Positions 22,401 to 33,669 are shown, counted from the stretch's first letter. The stretch is DNA of 64,000 bases from Pteria penguin (GCA_035048485.1 CM068588.1:2480001-2544000); one strand, 5' to 3'. Translations and numbers: made by a program. Notes: generated by a model not told the origin, from the letters alone.

Positions 22401-25400
22401 TGTACCACTCGCTGTATTCCTCCGCCATCCTACAGTGGCCAATGTCTTCCTAATGGAACTTTAATTTGTTATAATGGTAACTGTCTTGTACAACACCAAA
22501 TATCTGTACATCACAATATATAATTTTATTTATTGTATATAGGACTAATGTAATCCTTGTGATTTGGCAACTAAGATCTTCTCACGATAACAGCGGTCTT
22601 ACAACCCGTGCATGCGTAATAGCCCTTCCGGACGCTTAGCTTCAAACTTTCTAGAAAAGAGATCTCTTATAATTGCTGAGCAATGTCCAGTACGTTCAGG
22701 TTTTGTTGCTACCGGTCAGGAAAAGCTTTTGCACATTTACGAATTGCAAGACCGCAAATATCGTAAAAAGATCTATTGATATGATATCCTATTTTCTAAA
22801 CGTCAGTACTGACGTCAATTTAGAATGCTAGTATACACCGTAGCTGTTATTTCAAATTGGTAAGGACTTCGTCAAACACCGGCTTAATCACAATTTTTTT
22901 TTTCATAAAATGTGTTTTTATGAAGTCAGAAATAGCAAATTATGTGCCGGCAATGTAACAATGCTACACATTTCGTGTTTATCAAGAATTCTACAACAAA
23001 ATTAATAAATTTTACAGATCGTGGAATTCACAAGTGATTGTTATGATTTTCCACGACTCTACATGTCTAAATATACATTCTTGAGTCCCATGCCGTCTTA
23101 ACGTCCAGGGACCAGGTTATCGAAATTTAAGCTAACCAGTGGTTAAAATTATAGGGACAATTAATTTGATTTATTAGATTTCTATATAACATCTATATTC
23201 CTTTATAAAGCTTGTTTCATTTGCTACAAATCAGTACACAGACTATGACTTAAAGTCTTCTCTTTTCAAAGATATAGTTAGATGAAATTTAACCATTGGT
23301 TAGCTTAACCAGTGGTTCAAATTTCGAACAACTGGCCCAGGTATACAAGCATATGAACATACTCTAGCTTGTGTGTCGAGACACTATACAGGAAGTAAAC
23401 ATATCAACATACCTTACCTTTGAAGTCGAGATACTCGACAGGATTCAAGTATATCAATATACATATGCCAGTTCTTGTATACCGAAACATAATACATGAA
23501 GTTACCATATAAACATACATGTAGCTTTATGTCGAGACAGAAAGTAATAGATCTGATTCAATCATATTACATAATATACCCTGGACAAAGCAAATCCAAA
23601 ATACTCTGACAACTAAACAGCGTCGTACAGTCAGTTTGTGGTAGGATGTGTGCCAGTAATTACCTTATTCCTCAGACTGGCGTATTCACAAATCACAAAT
23701 TTGGTTAACGGTAATACACAGTATTACAGTCATCATCTCACATCAAGTTCGAATACGATAATGTATTGATCGTAGGGAAATCTAGAAATACTCCAGATAA
23801 TCTGTTCCAATTGGAAATACTTCAGATAATCTGTCCCAATCTAGAAATACCCCAGATAATCTGTCTCAATCCCTGTGTTGTGAAAACTCAAGGAAAATTC
23901 ATGGACAAAACACATGGATAATGGCAGTTTATTCTGTCTCTTCGAAGATAACATGCAAACTGAATTTAGATCAAGTAAATGAAAGCAATGTTTTGAATGA
24001 TATAATTAGTATGATATGCAGAAAGTAAATATCTTGAACAATTTTATATTAATTTCAGACTGGACGGGACCAGACTGTTCTAAACGGCTTGTATGCACAC
24101 CAAATACAGACGCTCAGTGCTATCCAGGGAAATGCAGAGAGCCTGTAGGCTCACAAATCACTTATTCATGCCACTGTCCATCCGGCTATCGGGATATTGA
24201 TCAGTCGTGTCTAAAATCCAACACCTATACCAGCCCTACTGCCATGTATTCCACAGAAAGAGACGAGGATACAACAATGATCATGACTAGCAGGAGTAGT
24301 CAAGCGACCACCACTGTATCGAGTGCTTTAGACCCCTTCTCAAAGCGTCATCATTCAACAAAAGAGCTGACCTTCGTGCCAACACCTTCAACAACTACTT
24401 CAAGAAATGTAACCAAGATGACATTATCATATGTATCAAATTCATATTCAATGATATCAAGAAAAACACATATAAATAATATTGGACTTCATAAAACACA
24501 CACGCACTCTGCAAAACGGACAGAGACAATGGCACCCCATGGACAAAGTGATATAACTACTGTTCCTGAATCAGTTTCCATTTCATCAGAATCTCCTTCT
24601 CTTCCCAGTGTGGAGACGGAAATCTCAACATCGACAACAAAACATGGACATGCGATATATTCGTCAGAAGCCTCAATATATTGGCAAATTACAAGAACAT
24701 CCACACAACCCCAAACACCTAAACACACCGCCAAAGTTCCACAAACACTCGAACCTAAAACCATAACGCGGACAAATGGGCACGCTAAGCCTTTACACAC
24801 AACTGTACCTCCTCATATTCCACAAACACTCGAGTCCTCATCGACTGCACAAACAACAGAACCCCCAGACATTTCACAAACACCAGAATCATCTGTACTT
24901 TATCAACCAACTGAACCCTCCTCGACGCTTCAAACCTCTAAATTCTCTAAAGTTCCGCAAAAACATGAACCCTCTAATCAAAGGCCTTATGAAATATCTA
25001 CATCACTAACAAGTTTATCATCATCATCATCATCATCATCACCACCATCATTACCATCACCATCACCATCATCATCATCATCATCATCACCATCATCATT
25101 ATCATCATTATCATCGACAACAACAACTATACGGAGTCCAACATCGTCTAGGAAAACAAATTATCCTAGAATGTCTCTATCCCCACCGACCTATTCCAGT
25201 GGGCTCAGGACCTATTCCAGTGGGCTCACGACCTATTCCAGTGGGCTCACGACTTCTAGAGATACAGAAACCATGCAAATAACAAACAATAAGGTAAGAA
25301 TATGTTACAGTACAAGCCTGTGGTTAAAGTTACCTCTCAGTTTTAAGCTATGTATCACGGTCAACATTCACTAAATCCTAGATCCTGAGGTGACACTCGG

Positions 25401-27785
25401 TGCCTAGGAGTACTCATCTCCTGATTGGCTAGTTACATCTGCCACACATGTCCAAAGCATATACGGAAAGAAAATAAAACATTTGACAGAGAAAAATCGC
25501 CAATGACGGGCAGATAATAAAACAGAAGAATAAAAAGACATCACAAAAATACACGAAACAAAAATATTTATCATGTTACATAGAAGATGAATATTGACTA
25601 ACACTGTATAAAACATATCAGCTTCTAGCTTCATCTTCTGTCTAAGCCGGTGTGCATTAGTGAATGAGATGCTCGTCTCCTGAGGGATCCCGGGTTCGAT
25701 TCTCGCCATGGGAACCCTAGTGTTCGGCAGATATTTCGGATGAGACAGAAAAAAAATGGCCCATGTCACGGTAGGTGTAAAATGTAAAAGATCCCTCTTT
25801 GCTTCTTGTGGGTCCTTTTTAAAGGCATAAACTTTCAATGCATCAGGCAGATGCCGTCACCATATACATGAAATAATCATGAAGTAACGTAAAACAATAA
25901 TCAAGTGATAATTCTGTTTACTAATTTTCAGAACTGGCTTCATGGATATTGGCAGTTGATTCTCGGAATATCTCTGACATTATCGTCAGTGCTCTTGGTG
26001 ATTATTGTCGTGCTAATCTGTAGAAGGTGAGTTATGAGGTCCAAATTACCATAATTATGTGTGTAATTTGATAATAAATTTTACCCAAACAATAAGACTA
26101 GAGCTGTCCTGACGGGACAAATATCTCCGCAGCAACAAAGTTGACACATGCAATAATTCATCTCAAGATAAATCACTGGTATAAGTGTAATGGATGTTCC
26201 ACTAAATACTTTGTTGAACTTCTTAACCGAACAGACAAGGTGATTGCTATATACCCCAAAACGTCGTTTGGGAAAGGGGGGGGGGTTAATAATATAGTAC
26301 TGTGTTTATAAAGGGACGTGTTAAGTGTCATTATATGGCAATGTGTAGTGTATCGGGGAAACCACCTTTATCAGTAAGCCATTAAAGAAATGTATGATAC
26401 ATTATAATCCAGATAACATTCAGTCAATCAAAACTAAAATACTTCATTATACTTAGAGAATGATTAATAATAGAACATATTAAAACGCCGAAGTCATATA
26501 ATCCAGACCGTCATATAATCCAAACCGTTATATAATCCAGACCGTCATATAATCCAGACCGTCATATAATCCAAACCGTCATATAATTCAAACCGTCATA
26601 TAATCCAAATCGTCATATAATTCAAACCGTCATATAATCCAAACCGTCATATAATTCAAACCGTCATATAATCCAAACCGTCATATAATCCAGACCGTCA
26701 TATAATCCAAACCGTCATATAATCCAGACCGTCATATAATTCAAACCGTCATATAATCCAAACCGTCATATAATCCAGACCGTCATATAATTCAAACCGT
26801 CATATAATCCAAACCGTCATATAATCCAGACCGTCATATAATTCAAACCGTCATATAAATCAAACCGTCATATAATCCAAACCGTCATATAATCCAAACC
26901 GTCATATCTGAAGGTTATACTTTGATACAACAGGAATATATATTAAGCCAATGACGGAGAAAACCTGATTAAGAATGTGAAGTTTGTCACTGAAATATAC
27001 ATGCGCGGGTCCAGAAATTTTTGTCAGAGGGGGTCCAACCAAAGAAGGTAAATTTTTCTCTTAGACGAGGAAGGTCCAACCCCAAAAATGCCCAAATATT
27101 TATTTTTTTTTTTTTTGTAAAATTTTCGGATTCCAGGGGGGCTCCAGACCACCCCCCCCCCTTACCCCCCTCTGTATCCGCGCATGATATATCTTCTATA
27201 TAACTCGACTGACCTCGAGTAGTAAGCAAAAGAATTTCCTTGTGTTCCTATGCTCAATCTATACAGACACTGATCTAAGAGTAATACGTTAATAGAATAT
27301 CCTTGACCACTTACAACTTTCAGTCCAGCACTACATAGGCAGATCTGAGAGTGATTTGTCATAGAATATCCTCGATCACTTGTCGTCCAACACTGCAGAC
27401 ATTGATCTTTGAGTAATACTTTACAGAATATCCTTGACCACTTACAGTCTAGGTATATATATTCTATATTTACTATATAGGCAGATCTAAGAGTAATTTG
27501 TCATAGAATATCCTGGGTAACATACGGTCCAACACTATAGACACTGATTCAAGGGAAATAATTTAAAGAATATTATTGGGAACCTATGGTCCGACACAAC
27601 AGGTACCAATGCAAGTTATGAGGTATGATTATCAATATTGACTTTATTGTTATTGCAGACGTCAGAAGCAAAAAAAGATGTCACAAGGTCGATATATTGA
27701 CCAATCGGTGGACGAGGAAGACTTGACAATGGCTTACCTAAGCCCCATATATGGCGTTGCCACTCCAGGTGATGAAGACGCTTGA
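19270..27785 (+). CDS. Notch-ligand-like DSL protein with mucin stalk, eight-exon model
   Basis: The exons are 19270-19320, 20537-20691, 20815-20932, 21453-21586, 22298-22476, 24059-25293, 25932-26026 and 27659-27785. They join to 2094 nt (697 residues) with all phases compatible. Exon 1 gives a signal peptide (MLTSLWISLFMLICLPL). Exons 2-4 resemble the MNNL/C2-like head of Delta/Jagged ligands: WLYVSLEMISFTNSNND, then CLYKGSTQCC. Exon 5 into exon 6 forms a DSL domain with its six cysteines: CDDTYYGDNCTTRC, a central Cys, then CYNDWTGPDC. One EGF-like module follows (CREPVGSQ to CHCPSGYRDIDQSC). The rest of exon 6 (about 350 residues) is Thr/Ser/Pro-rich, probably an O-glycosylated stalk. It includes a poly-Ser tract from a TCA microsatellite and three 7-residue repeats (TYSSGLT). 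Exon 7 is a single TM helix (ILGISLTLSSVLLVIIVVLIC). Exon 8 is a short tail rich in Lys/Arg, then acidic, ending in TGA. It lacks the EGF array of classical ligands. An AATAAA stands near 27937. Confidence 0.82.
19374..19420. repeat. TC dinucleotide microsatellite
   Basis: About 22 TC units in the first intron of the DSL gene, giving pyrimidine-rich intronic RNA. Confidence 0.95.
19625..19890. other. Diverged copy of the dispersed core motif in intron 1
   Basis: CAACCAGGAGATGCTCACAG at about 19787 matches the GGAGAYGCTYAC core, but the CACCTG half has decayed. The overlapping short ORFs (19444-19883) show no family features. The first part of intron 1 of the DSL gene holds nothing else recognised. 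Confidence 0.35.
21095..21200. repeat. Tandem repeat, about 35 bp, 3 copies
   Basis: Three copies of a unit with ACGAAAGTAATGATAAAAGATATATAAAAT lie in the third intron of the DSL gene. Confidence 0.75.
23105..23341. mobile_element. 237-bp MITE in intron 5 of the DSL gene
   Basis: The left end CCAGGGACCAGGTTATCGAAATTT and the reverse complement of the right end (CCTGGGCCAGTTGTTCGAAATTT) match with a few differences. Inner blocks AACCAGTGGTTAAA are also shared in inverted orientation. There is no coding capacity. Confidence 0.65.
23780..23870. repeat. Tandem repeat, about 31 bp, 3 copies
   Basis: Three copies of a unit with CTAGAAATACTCCAGATAAT and CTGTCCCAAT lie in the long intron that splits the DSL domain. 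Confidence 0.8.
25015..25125 (+). repeat. Coding TCA microsatellite (poly-Ser)
   Basis: An interrupted (TCA)n tract lies in exon 6 of the DSL gene and is read as Ser with some Pro and Leu. It keeps the frame open through the mucin-like stalk. Length polymorphism here would change stalk length without a frameshift. Confidence 0.9.
25380..25445 (-). repeat. Dispersed core motif, diverged copy
   Basis: The minus strand reads CAGGAGATGAGTACTCCTAG, then GCACCGAGTGTCACCTC, a recognisable but diverged copy. It is in the intron between the stalk exon and the TM exon of the DSL gene. Confidence 0.55.
25645..25908 (+). repeat. tRNA-derived SINE
   Basis: The head resembles a tRNA with a B-box (GGGTTCGATTCTC). 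The body contains GTCACGGTAGGTGTAAAATG and AAAAGATCCCTC. The tail reads GTCACCATATACATG, then TAACGTAAAACAATAATC. The same body and tail recur at 32085-32378, which defines the family. The minus-strand ORF across it is an artefact. Confidence 0.8.
26098..26285 (+). repeat. Dispersed repeat, ACTGTCCTRAYGGGACAAAT family, copy 1
   Basis: Starts with AGAGCTGTCCTGACGGGACA, then GCAGCAACAAAG, CATGCAATAATTCATC and AAGTGTAATGGATGT, and ends near GACAAGGTGATTGCTATATA followed by CCCC. Related copies lie at 46525-46790 and 50435-50625. Confidence 0.7.
26490..26908. repeat. 17-bp tandem repeat, about 25 copies
   Basis: The unit TCATATAATCCAAACCG (variants CCAGACCG and TTCAAACCG) fills part of the last intron of the DSL gene. 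The variants alternate semi-regularly. Confidence 0.95.
26998..27190. mobile_element. Short inverted-repeat element (CATGCGCGG ends)
   Basis: The ends CATGCGCGG and CCGCGCATG are perfect 9-bp inverted repeats. Next to them inside are GTCCAGAAATTTTT and GGGGGT/ACCCCC blocks. The interior is G- or C-rich runs and a T tract. It is a probable decayed transposon end pair. The overlapping short ORFs are artefacts. Confidence 0.45.
27215..27605. repeat. Imperfect tandem repeat, about 85-120 bp units
   Basis: Four diverged copies contain AGAATATCCTTGACCACTTA, GTCCAACACTA and GATCTAAGAGTAAT. They lie just upstream of the last exon of the DSL gene. Confidence 0.65.
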
Positions 27786-27789
27786 CGAC

Positions 27790-28710
27790 GCCATAAAATA
27801 TTACCTCTTATGATGGTAGTTTTAGAAATTTCAGGGATACTTCAGGGATATTTGACGACGTCATAAAATATATATTTTTATTGTGATGGTATTCACACAA
27901 ACATCAGGGACTTTCTATTTAACATGTGATTCCTTTAATAAAGTAATATGCATGCAATGGTCTAGCTGCCATGGTATTTCAGAAGAAGAGAAATGAAATG
28001 TGTAGATTATGAAACAGCATTTTGAAGTGAAATGATGTGTCACAAAATATGGTAATTAACATACGGGTCAAGTATATACTTGGTGTTATACATTGCATTA
28101 TTTTATGTTGCATTAAATATTAAAATTAAAAGTAGACAATTAGGGCATAGATTGTTTTTTTAACTCTTAATGACATACGTTTAAGAAGGTCACGATCATC
28201 ATTCATCTCCAACACCTACCTCTTTTTCGGATGAAATCGATGACCTCGTTTTATTCAACATTTCAATTCGGCCATAAACATCAAAATCGCCAAAATACGC
28301 CACTGATCATGACGTTACGCGATTGACTTTTGAGATGTTATCTGTTGCCTTTTAAAAACCTGACTTTGTATATTACTATTATATAACTGCGATATCATGT
28401 ATCCTGTTTGTTGTTATACATCTTACAATTTACTTTTTAAAAGATATGTTATGTCTGTATATAATTATTATACTAAAGTATGACAATGCATTATACCCCT
28501 ATATATCATATTTATTTGTTTGTCATTAAACCATTTCAATGAATGTATTTATTTAAGCTTGAGTGCTATGATATCCTTATTCTGGTCTTATGTGACACTT
28601 TCTATACAGTTTTGGTCAAGGTTTATCTTATGTATGCACTCCTGTACTATTTAATTTCTTCCACACTAATTTGTCTGTTTTTGAATATTTAATGTGTGCG
28701 TGTTTTAGAA
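27790..28710. other. 3' flank of the DSL gene
   Basis: Probable 3' UTR and downstream sequence. The block TTGACGACGYCATAAAATAT occurs twice just after the stop codon (27781 and 27850), a small duplication. AATAAA occurs near 27937. No gene is visible in the rest. Confidence 0.5.
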
Positions 28711-28714
28711 AAAA

Positions 28715-30240
28715 CAAAATATGCTTACCTCTCGCAGGAACCTGATCTCGCCTCTCGCATTTGACAGAGAATGCTTCCTCCTCTCGGGCACCTGATCTCA
28801 CTTCTGGTAGGAGATGCTTACTAATCCTAGGGCACCTGATCTCCACTCTGACAGGAGATCCTTACTACTCCCAGGGCACCTTATCTCGGCTCTGATGGGA
28901 TATGCTTACTCCTGCCAGGGCACCAGCTCTCGGCTCTAACAGGAGATGCTTACTACTCCCAGGGCACCTGATCTCGGCTCTGACAGGATATGCTTACTCC
29001 AGCCAGGGCACCAGCTCTCGGATATGCTCTGACAGGTGATCCTTACTACTCCCAGGGCACCTGATCTCGGCTCTGACGGGATATGCTTACTCCTGCCAGG
29101 GCACCAGCTCTCGGCTCTGACAGGAGATGCTTACTCCTCCCTGGACACCAGATCTCGGCTCTGACAGGAGATCCTTACTAATCCCAGGGCATCTGATCTC
29201 GGCTCTGACAGGAGATGCTTACTACTCCTAGGGCACTTGATCTCGGCTCTGACATGAGATCCTTACTTCTCCCAGGACACCAGATCTCGGCTCTGGCAGG
29301 AGATGCTTACTACTCCCAGGACACCAGATCTCGACTCTGACAGGAGATGCTTACTCCTCCCAGGGCACCAGATCTCGGCTCTGACAGGAGATCCTTACCA
29401 CTCCCAGGGCACCTGATCTCGGCTCTGACAGGAGATGCTTACTACTCCCAGGACACCAGATCTCAGCTCTGACAGGAGATGCTTACTCCTTCCAGGGAAC
29501 CAGATCTCGGCTCTGACAGGAGATGTAACTCCACCCTGGGCACCAGTTTGCGGCTCTGACAGGAGATGCTTACTCCTGCCACGGCACCAGATGTCGGCGC
29601 TGACATGAGATACTTACCGGTACTCCTTCCAGTTCACCAGATCTCGGCTCTGACAGAAACTTACTCCTCCTAGGGCATCAAATCTTGGCTCTGATAAGAG
29701 GTGCTTACTCCTCCCAAGATATCAGATCTCATCTTTGACAGATGCTTACTCCTCCCTGGACACCAGATCTCGACTCTGACAGGAGATGCTTACTCCTCCC
29801 AGGGCGCCAGATCTCGGCTCTGACAGGAGATGCTTACTCCTCCCAGGGCACCAGATCTCGGCTCTGACAGGAGATGCTTAATCCTCGCAGAACACCAAAT
29901 CTCCACTCTGACAGGAGATGCTTACTCTTCTCAGGACACCAGATCTCGGCTCTGACAGGAGATGCTTACTCTTTCCAGGACACCAGATCTCGGTTCTGAC
30001 AGGAGATGCTTACTACTCCCAGGACACCAGTTCTCGGTTCTGATAGGAGATGCTTACTCCTCCCAAGGCACCAGATCTCAGTTCTGACAGGAGATGCTTA
30101 CACCTCGCAGGACATCAAATCTCGGATCTGACAGGAGATGCTTAATCTTCCCAAGGCACCAGATCGCGGTACTGACAGGAGATGCTTACTCCTCACAGGG
30201 CACCGAGTCTCACCTCTGGTAGGAGACGCTTACTCCTTCC
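28715..30240. repeat. 44-bp satellite, about 34 copies, built on the dispersed core motif
   Basis: The unit is CAGATCTCGGCTCTGACAGG followed by AGATGCTTACTCCTCCCAGG and GCAC, repeated head to tail for about 1.5 kb. The unit is the central part of the motif that occurs singly at 1305, 1840, 10735, 25380 and 37315, so the array is probably an amplification of one insertion. Outer units are more diverged than central ones. No ORF spans it. Confidence 0.95.
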
Positions 30241-31210
30241 GGGTTACATTTCAATATCATTCGAATTTTTCTTAATTACCAAGTTACTGGAATTTCATTT
30301 ATAAATACCCGTGACATATATTCGTAAGCATGGATTTAACCTTTTAGTTTTCTTTTACAATTATTAGTATAGCACTACATCGTTATATACATTCGTTTAC
30401 GAGCACTGCTGATAAATGTTGAATAAAAGCTACACAGCTTTATTTTGTCGTGGCTGAATTCGACACATGGTTGTGCGAGACCAATATCCTTCCCTCTATG
30501 GATGGATTTATTTTGATATGTGGTTGTGATAGATCTCTTTCCTCCCCTCGCGCAAGGGGTGGGCTCTCTTTTATGTTATTCTCTCTTGTTATCATCATTT
30601 ATTTGTTTTACTTTATTTACTTATGTTTTATTTATTTATTTGTTTATTTCATTTTACTGGGGGGTGGGGGCCGAAGGGTGGATTCTGTTATGCAGTTGAG
30701 CTAGATTTCTTACCTTCTCTTTTTGTATTGGGAAATTCTTTCATTTGCTTGATAAGGATCCATTACATCCTTTAATTAGCTTGGTCCAAGAGAGTGAGAC
30801 ATTGTTACATTTAGTTGAGAATGATCTCTAAATGCATCTTAATCATTCTCATCCAGAGTTGTCGTTCCTATCTCCAACTTTCATCTCTGTAAGCACTTAT
30901 CAAAATAGCATGCATGTTTTCATTTGTGCATGCGTCCCCGTTAATTTTCTTTATCTGCAAGTCTCTATGTGTATATGTCATGCTGAACTGAAAGTTCCAT
31001 GATCGATTACTGAATTCTTTGTTTCAAACAAAGTGAAAAAATAAGTTAGATATCCTGACTTCTGAATATCTATACAGTGTACTTTACCATTTATTTCAAT
31101 GCCACTTCAATCAGAACAATTTAAAAAAAAGCTTTGTTAGAAAAGTCTGTAAAGAAAAAATTCGATTTGTATCTCTCATGAAAAGATGATTTTACATAAC
31201 ATTTTTGTAA
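30241..31210. other. No gene recognised
   Basis: AT-rich intergenic sequence between the satellite and the C1orf74-like gene, with a TTTATT-rich stretch at 30590-30650. The ORF at 30450-30704 is low complexity. Part of the interval is probably 3' UTR of the minus-strand gene. Confidence 0.4.
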
Positions 31211-31213
31211 TTC

Positions 31214-31942
31214 CTACAAATTAACGCTCGGCAACACCACAATTTTTGTTTTCATTAACAGTTCTGCAAAACTTTCTTTCCATCTCCCTTTGCTGTATAA
31301 GTCGTCAAACCATTTTTTCGCATGTTCGGTAAGGTCCTCCATCGTTGATGGAACGCTAAAAGAATATATCACGTGCTCGTCGTCGGTAACATGACATTTC
31401 CCTATGACCTCGTGGTGACTGAGAGACTGCATAGACAAACAGTTTCCGTCTGTGTCCATATCATACCAATACACTACGGGATATCCCACACAAACGCCGA
31501 ACACAGTACTCATGTTAGTCATGTTACAAGGAAGTTCCACTGATGATTTTCCTTTATTATCCAATAATAATGAAAGCGTGTCGAACACTCCCTCGATATA
31601 TTTGTCACGTGATTTATTTACTGGCGCCGCTAGAGAATATGTTACGTCGACAAATTTAAAATAGGAATTAAATTTATCTGAAATACATCGTAAAGTTAAG
31701 TAATTCGCAATTAATATATCCATGTCTGCTTTCACAACTAACAAATTATTTTGCATGAGGTTATGTGACTTGAGTTCTTGAAGGAAATTGGTAAAGGTAT
31801 CGACAGAGACCACAAAGTCTAGTAAGTATGCCGGCTTTATACCAATGTCGACCACAACAATGTTTATTTTAATTTCTTTTTCTTTGTTCTTCATCTTCTT
31901 CCCGAGATGTCTCACGACAATGTCCTTCCAGTCGTGTTCCAT
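31214..31942 (-). CDS. C1orf74-like protein (UPF0739/DUF4504 family)
   Basis: A single 242-codon ORF on the minus strand matches the C1orf74 family as I recall it. Shared features are a VVVDIG start to the domain, VFGVCVGYPVVYWYD, the downstream NCLSMQSL, then VIYSFSVPSTMEDL and a C-terminal KIVVLPSVNL. Vertebrate members are about 270 residues, so this one is slightly shorter at the N-terminus. It has neither a signal peptide nor a TM segment, so a soluble intracellular protein is likely. The molecular function of the family is not known to me. The ATG chosen is the first in frame. It lies 14 bases after a TTTTCAG on the minus strand, so a non-coding 5' exon further upstream (to the right) is likely and the coding region itself is intronless. 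The short plus-strand ORF at 31452-31664 is a shadow. Confidence 0.85.
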   Translation of the reverse strand: MEHDWKDIVVRHLGKKMKNKEKEIKINIVVVDIGIKPAYLLDFVVSVDTFTNFLQELKSHNLMQNNLLVVKADMDILIANYLTLRCISDKFNSYFKFVDVTYSLAAPVNKSRDKYIEGVFDTLSLLLDNKGKSSVELPCNMTNMSTVFGVCVGYPVVYWYDMDTDGNCLSMQSLSHHEVIGKCHVTDDEHVIYSFSVPSTMEDLTEHAKKWFDDLYSKGRWKESFAELLMKTKIVVLPSVNL

Positions 31943-32084
31943 TTAATCAATTACCTGAAAATGACAAAACTGTACGTATAATCAATGTCGATCTGAAAAA
32001 AGGGTTCCTACGTTCTTATGTTAGGTCGAGTGGGATATTGCCCTGTACAGTAACACACTTTGATTCCAATCATGTGTACGAACT

Positions 32085-32378
32085 CTGAGGCAAGTCAGGA
32101 GGTAGCACAGTGGATGAAGTGCTTGGCTTCTGACAGCAACTTAAGTTACTACCGGCGCAGGTACACCGGTGTCCTATCTTTCGGGTGAGACAATAAAAGT
32201 TGAGGTCTCGTGTCACGGTAGGCGGGGAACGTAAAAGATCCCTCATTGCTTCAGGTGGGTCTGTTATAAAAGTATCAATTTCTATGCAATGTATCAAGTA
32301 TTTGCCTTCACCATATACATGTACGTTAAATAATCGTGGAGTGACGTAAAACAATCAATCAATAAATCAATCAATAAT
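32085..32378 (+). repeat. tRNA-derived SINE with AATCAATCAATAA tail
   Basis: Head: GTAGCACAGTGGATGAAGTG. Body: GTCACGGTAGGCGGGGAACG and AAAAGATCCCTCATTGCTTC. Tail: CACCATATACATGTACG and GACGTAAAACAATCAATCAA. This is the same family as 25645-25908 but with a simple-repeat tail, so it is the less truncated copy. Confidence 0.85.
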
Positions 32379-32379
32379 A

Positions 32380-33490
32380 TAATCAGTCTGAAATATTTTT
32401 GATGTTTTAAGACACTACAATTTCCAGGCTAAGCGCTTACAATAAAACTACTCATTCTGGAGACATATCTCTGCGCAAACGCCATTTCAAACAACCTTGG
32501 CAAATCGCGACCAAAACAAAAAGGCGATATAAAAACCGCACTTAATAAAAGAAATAAATTTACAAAAGACGTTTTAAAAGGGACATTTCAAATTAACTTG
32601 CTACATGGCGCGGCAATAATTTTCAAATCTTTTTTTTTTATCAATGCATTTTCAAATGTTATTTTAGATTTACTCTAACATTGGACGGAAAATTTATATA
32701 CTGAATAACGTTCCAACTAAGTCTATAATGTAATAATATAATTTGACGCCATTCCGAACCATTTTGAGAGAACGTTGAACGTTCTGCGGTCCAATGTAAC
32801 TGTTTCGATGTATGTGGTATGACAAGCATTGCTGCCTGACGAGAGTCACAGGCTTTTTTCTACTATTAAATGTGAAAATCTAACATCCTCCCAATCACTA
32901 CAAAAAAAAGGGATTATCACTAGATTATAGACCAATGTAGAACTCTAGAATTCCAGTCTTCGCGTGTCGAGAAGCGACGGAACCGGATTACGGATATTAA
33001 AATTACTCTGTATTCAGATCGAATAATCTCTGTTGTCATTATTGAGTATAAATCCTCTACATATCTTTTAATACTAATGTCTATTGAAAATATTATTATT
33101 TGCTTCAAAACATCAACAATGACACACAAAATATATAAAACTTTGCTAGCAGACAGTAAACATATATATATATATAGATATACCTGGTTTAAACAGCGAG
33201 AAGAAAAAGAACGACAACTCGTATATCTTTAAACTCAATCCAGATTTTGAATGACGGTTTATTTATGCAGAGATACAGTAGTCAAAATCTTTGATTTATG
33301 TAAGCAAATATTGATATGTTAATGTAAATTCTGGAAAGATCTAGATTGATTCTATCAAAAAGTGACATAGCAATTGTTTCCGAGCGTCTAATTGACCTGT
33401 CCATCACTGATGTCTTTTTCTTTTAAGTTTTCAACAGGAAAACTCGTACAGTTCAAGGAACAAGTAGAATGCTATTTGGATTTTTGGGAA
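32380..33490. other. No gene recognised
   Basis: AT-rich intergenic sequence without recognisable exons. A (TA)n run stands near 33165. The short minus-strand ORF at 32920-33129 is not convincing. Confidence 0.4.
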
Positions 33491-33496
33491 ACTTCC

Positions 33497-33668
33497 TTTA
33501 AACAGCTGTCATGAGAAAAAAAAACTATTGTAAATAAATAAATAAGAAAGAAAGAAAGAACGAACGAAAAGAAGGAAAGAAAAGAAAGTTAAACGGCTGT
33601 CATGAGCAAAAAACAATAATAAATAGATAAGAAAGAAAGAAAGAAAGAAAAAAGAAAGAAAGAAGACA
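33497..33668. repeat. Purine-rich (GAAA)n tract, duplicated
   Basis: The block CGGCTGTCATGAGCAAAAAA (first copy CAGCTGTCATGAGAAAAAAA), then AATAAATAGATAAGAAAG and a GAAA run, occurs twice, about 90 bp apart. The minus-strand ORFs rich in Phe and Ser that cross it are artefacts. Confidence 0.85.
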
Positions 33669-33669
33669 T

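Noticed and set aside
25404..25838. 144-codon minus-strand ORF
   Set aside because: It is antisense to a tRNA-derived SINE and a diverged dispersed motif, with no protein family resemblance.
30450..30704. 84-codon plus-strand ORF
   Set aside because: Mostly a TTTATT-rich low-complexity stretch translating to Phe, Leu and Tyr, with no domain and no conservation evidence.
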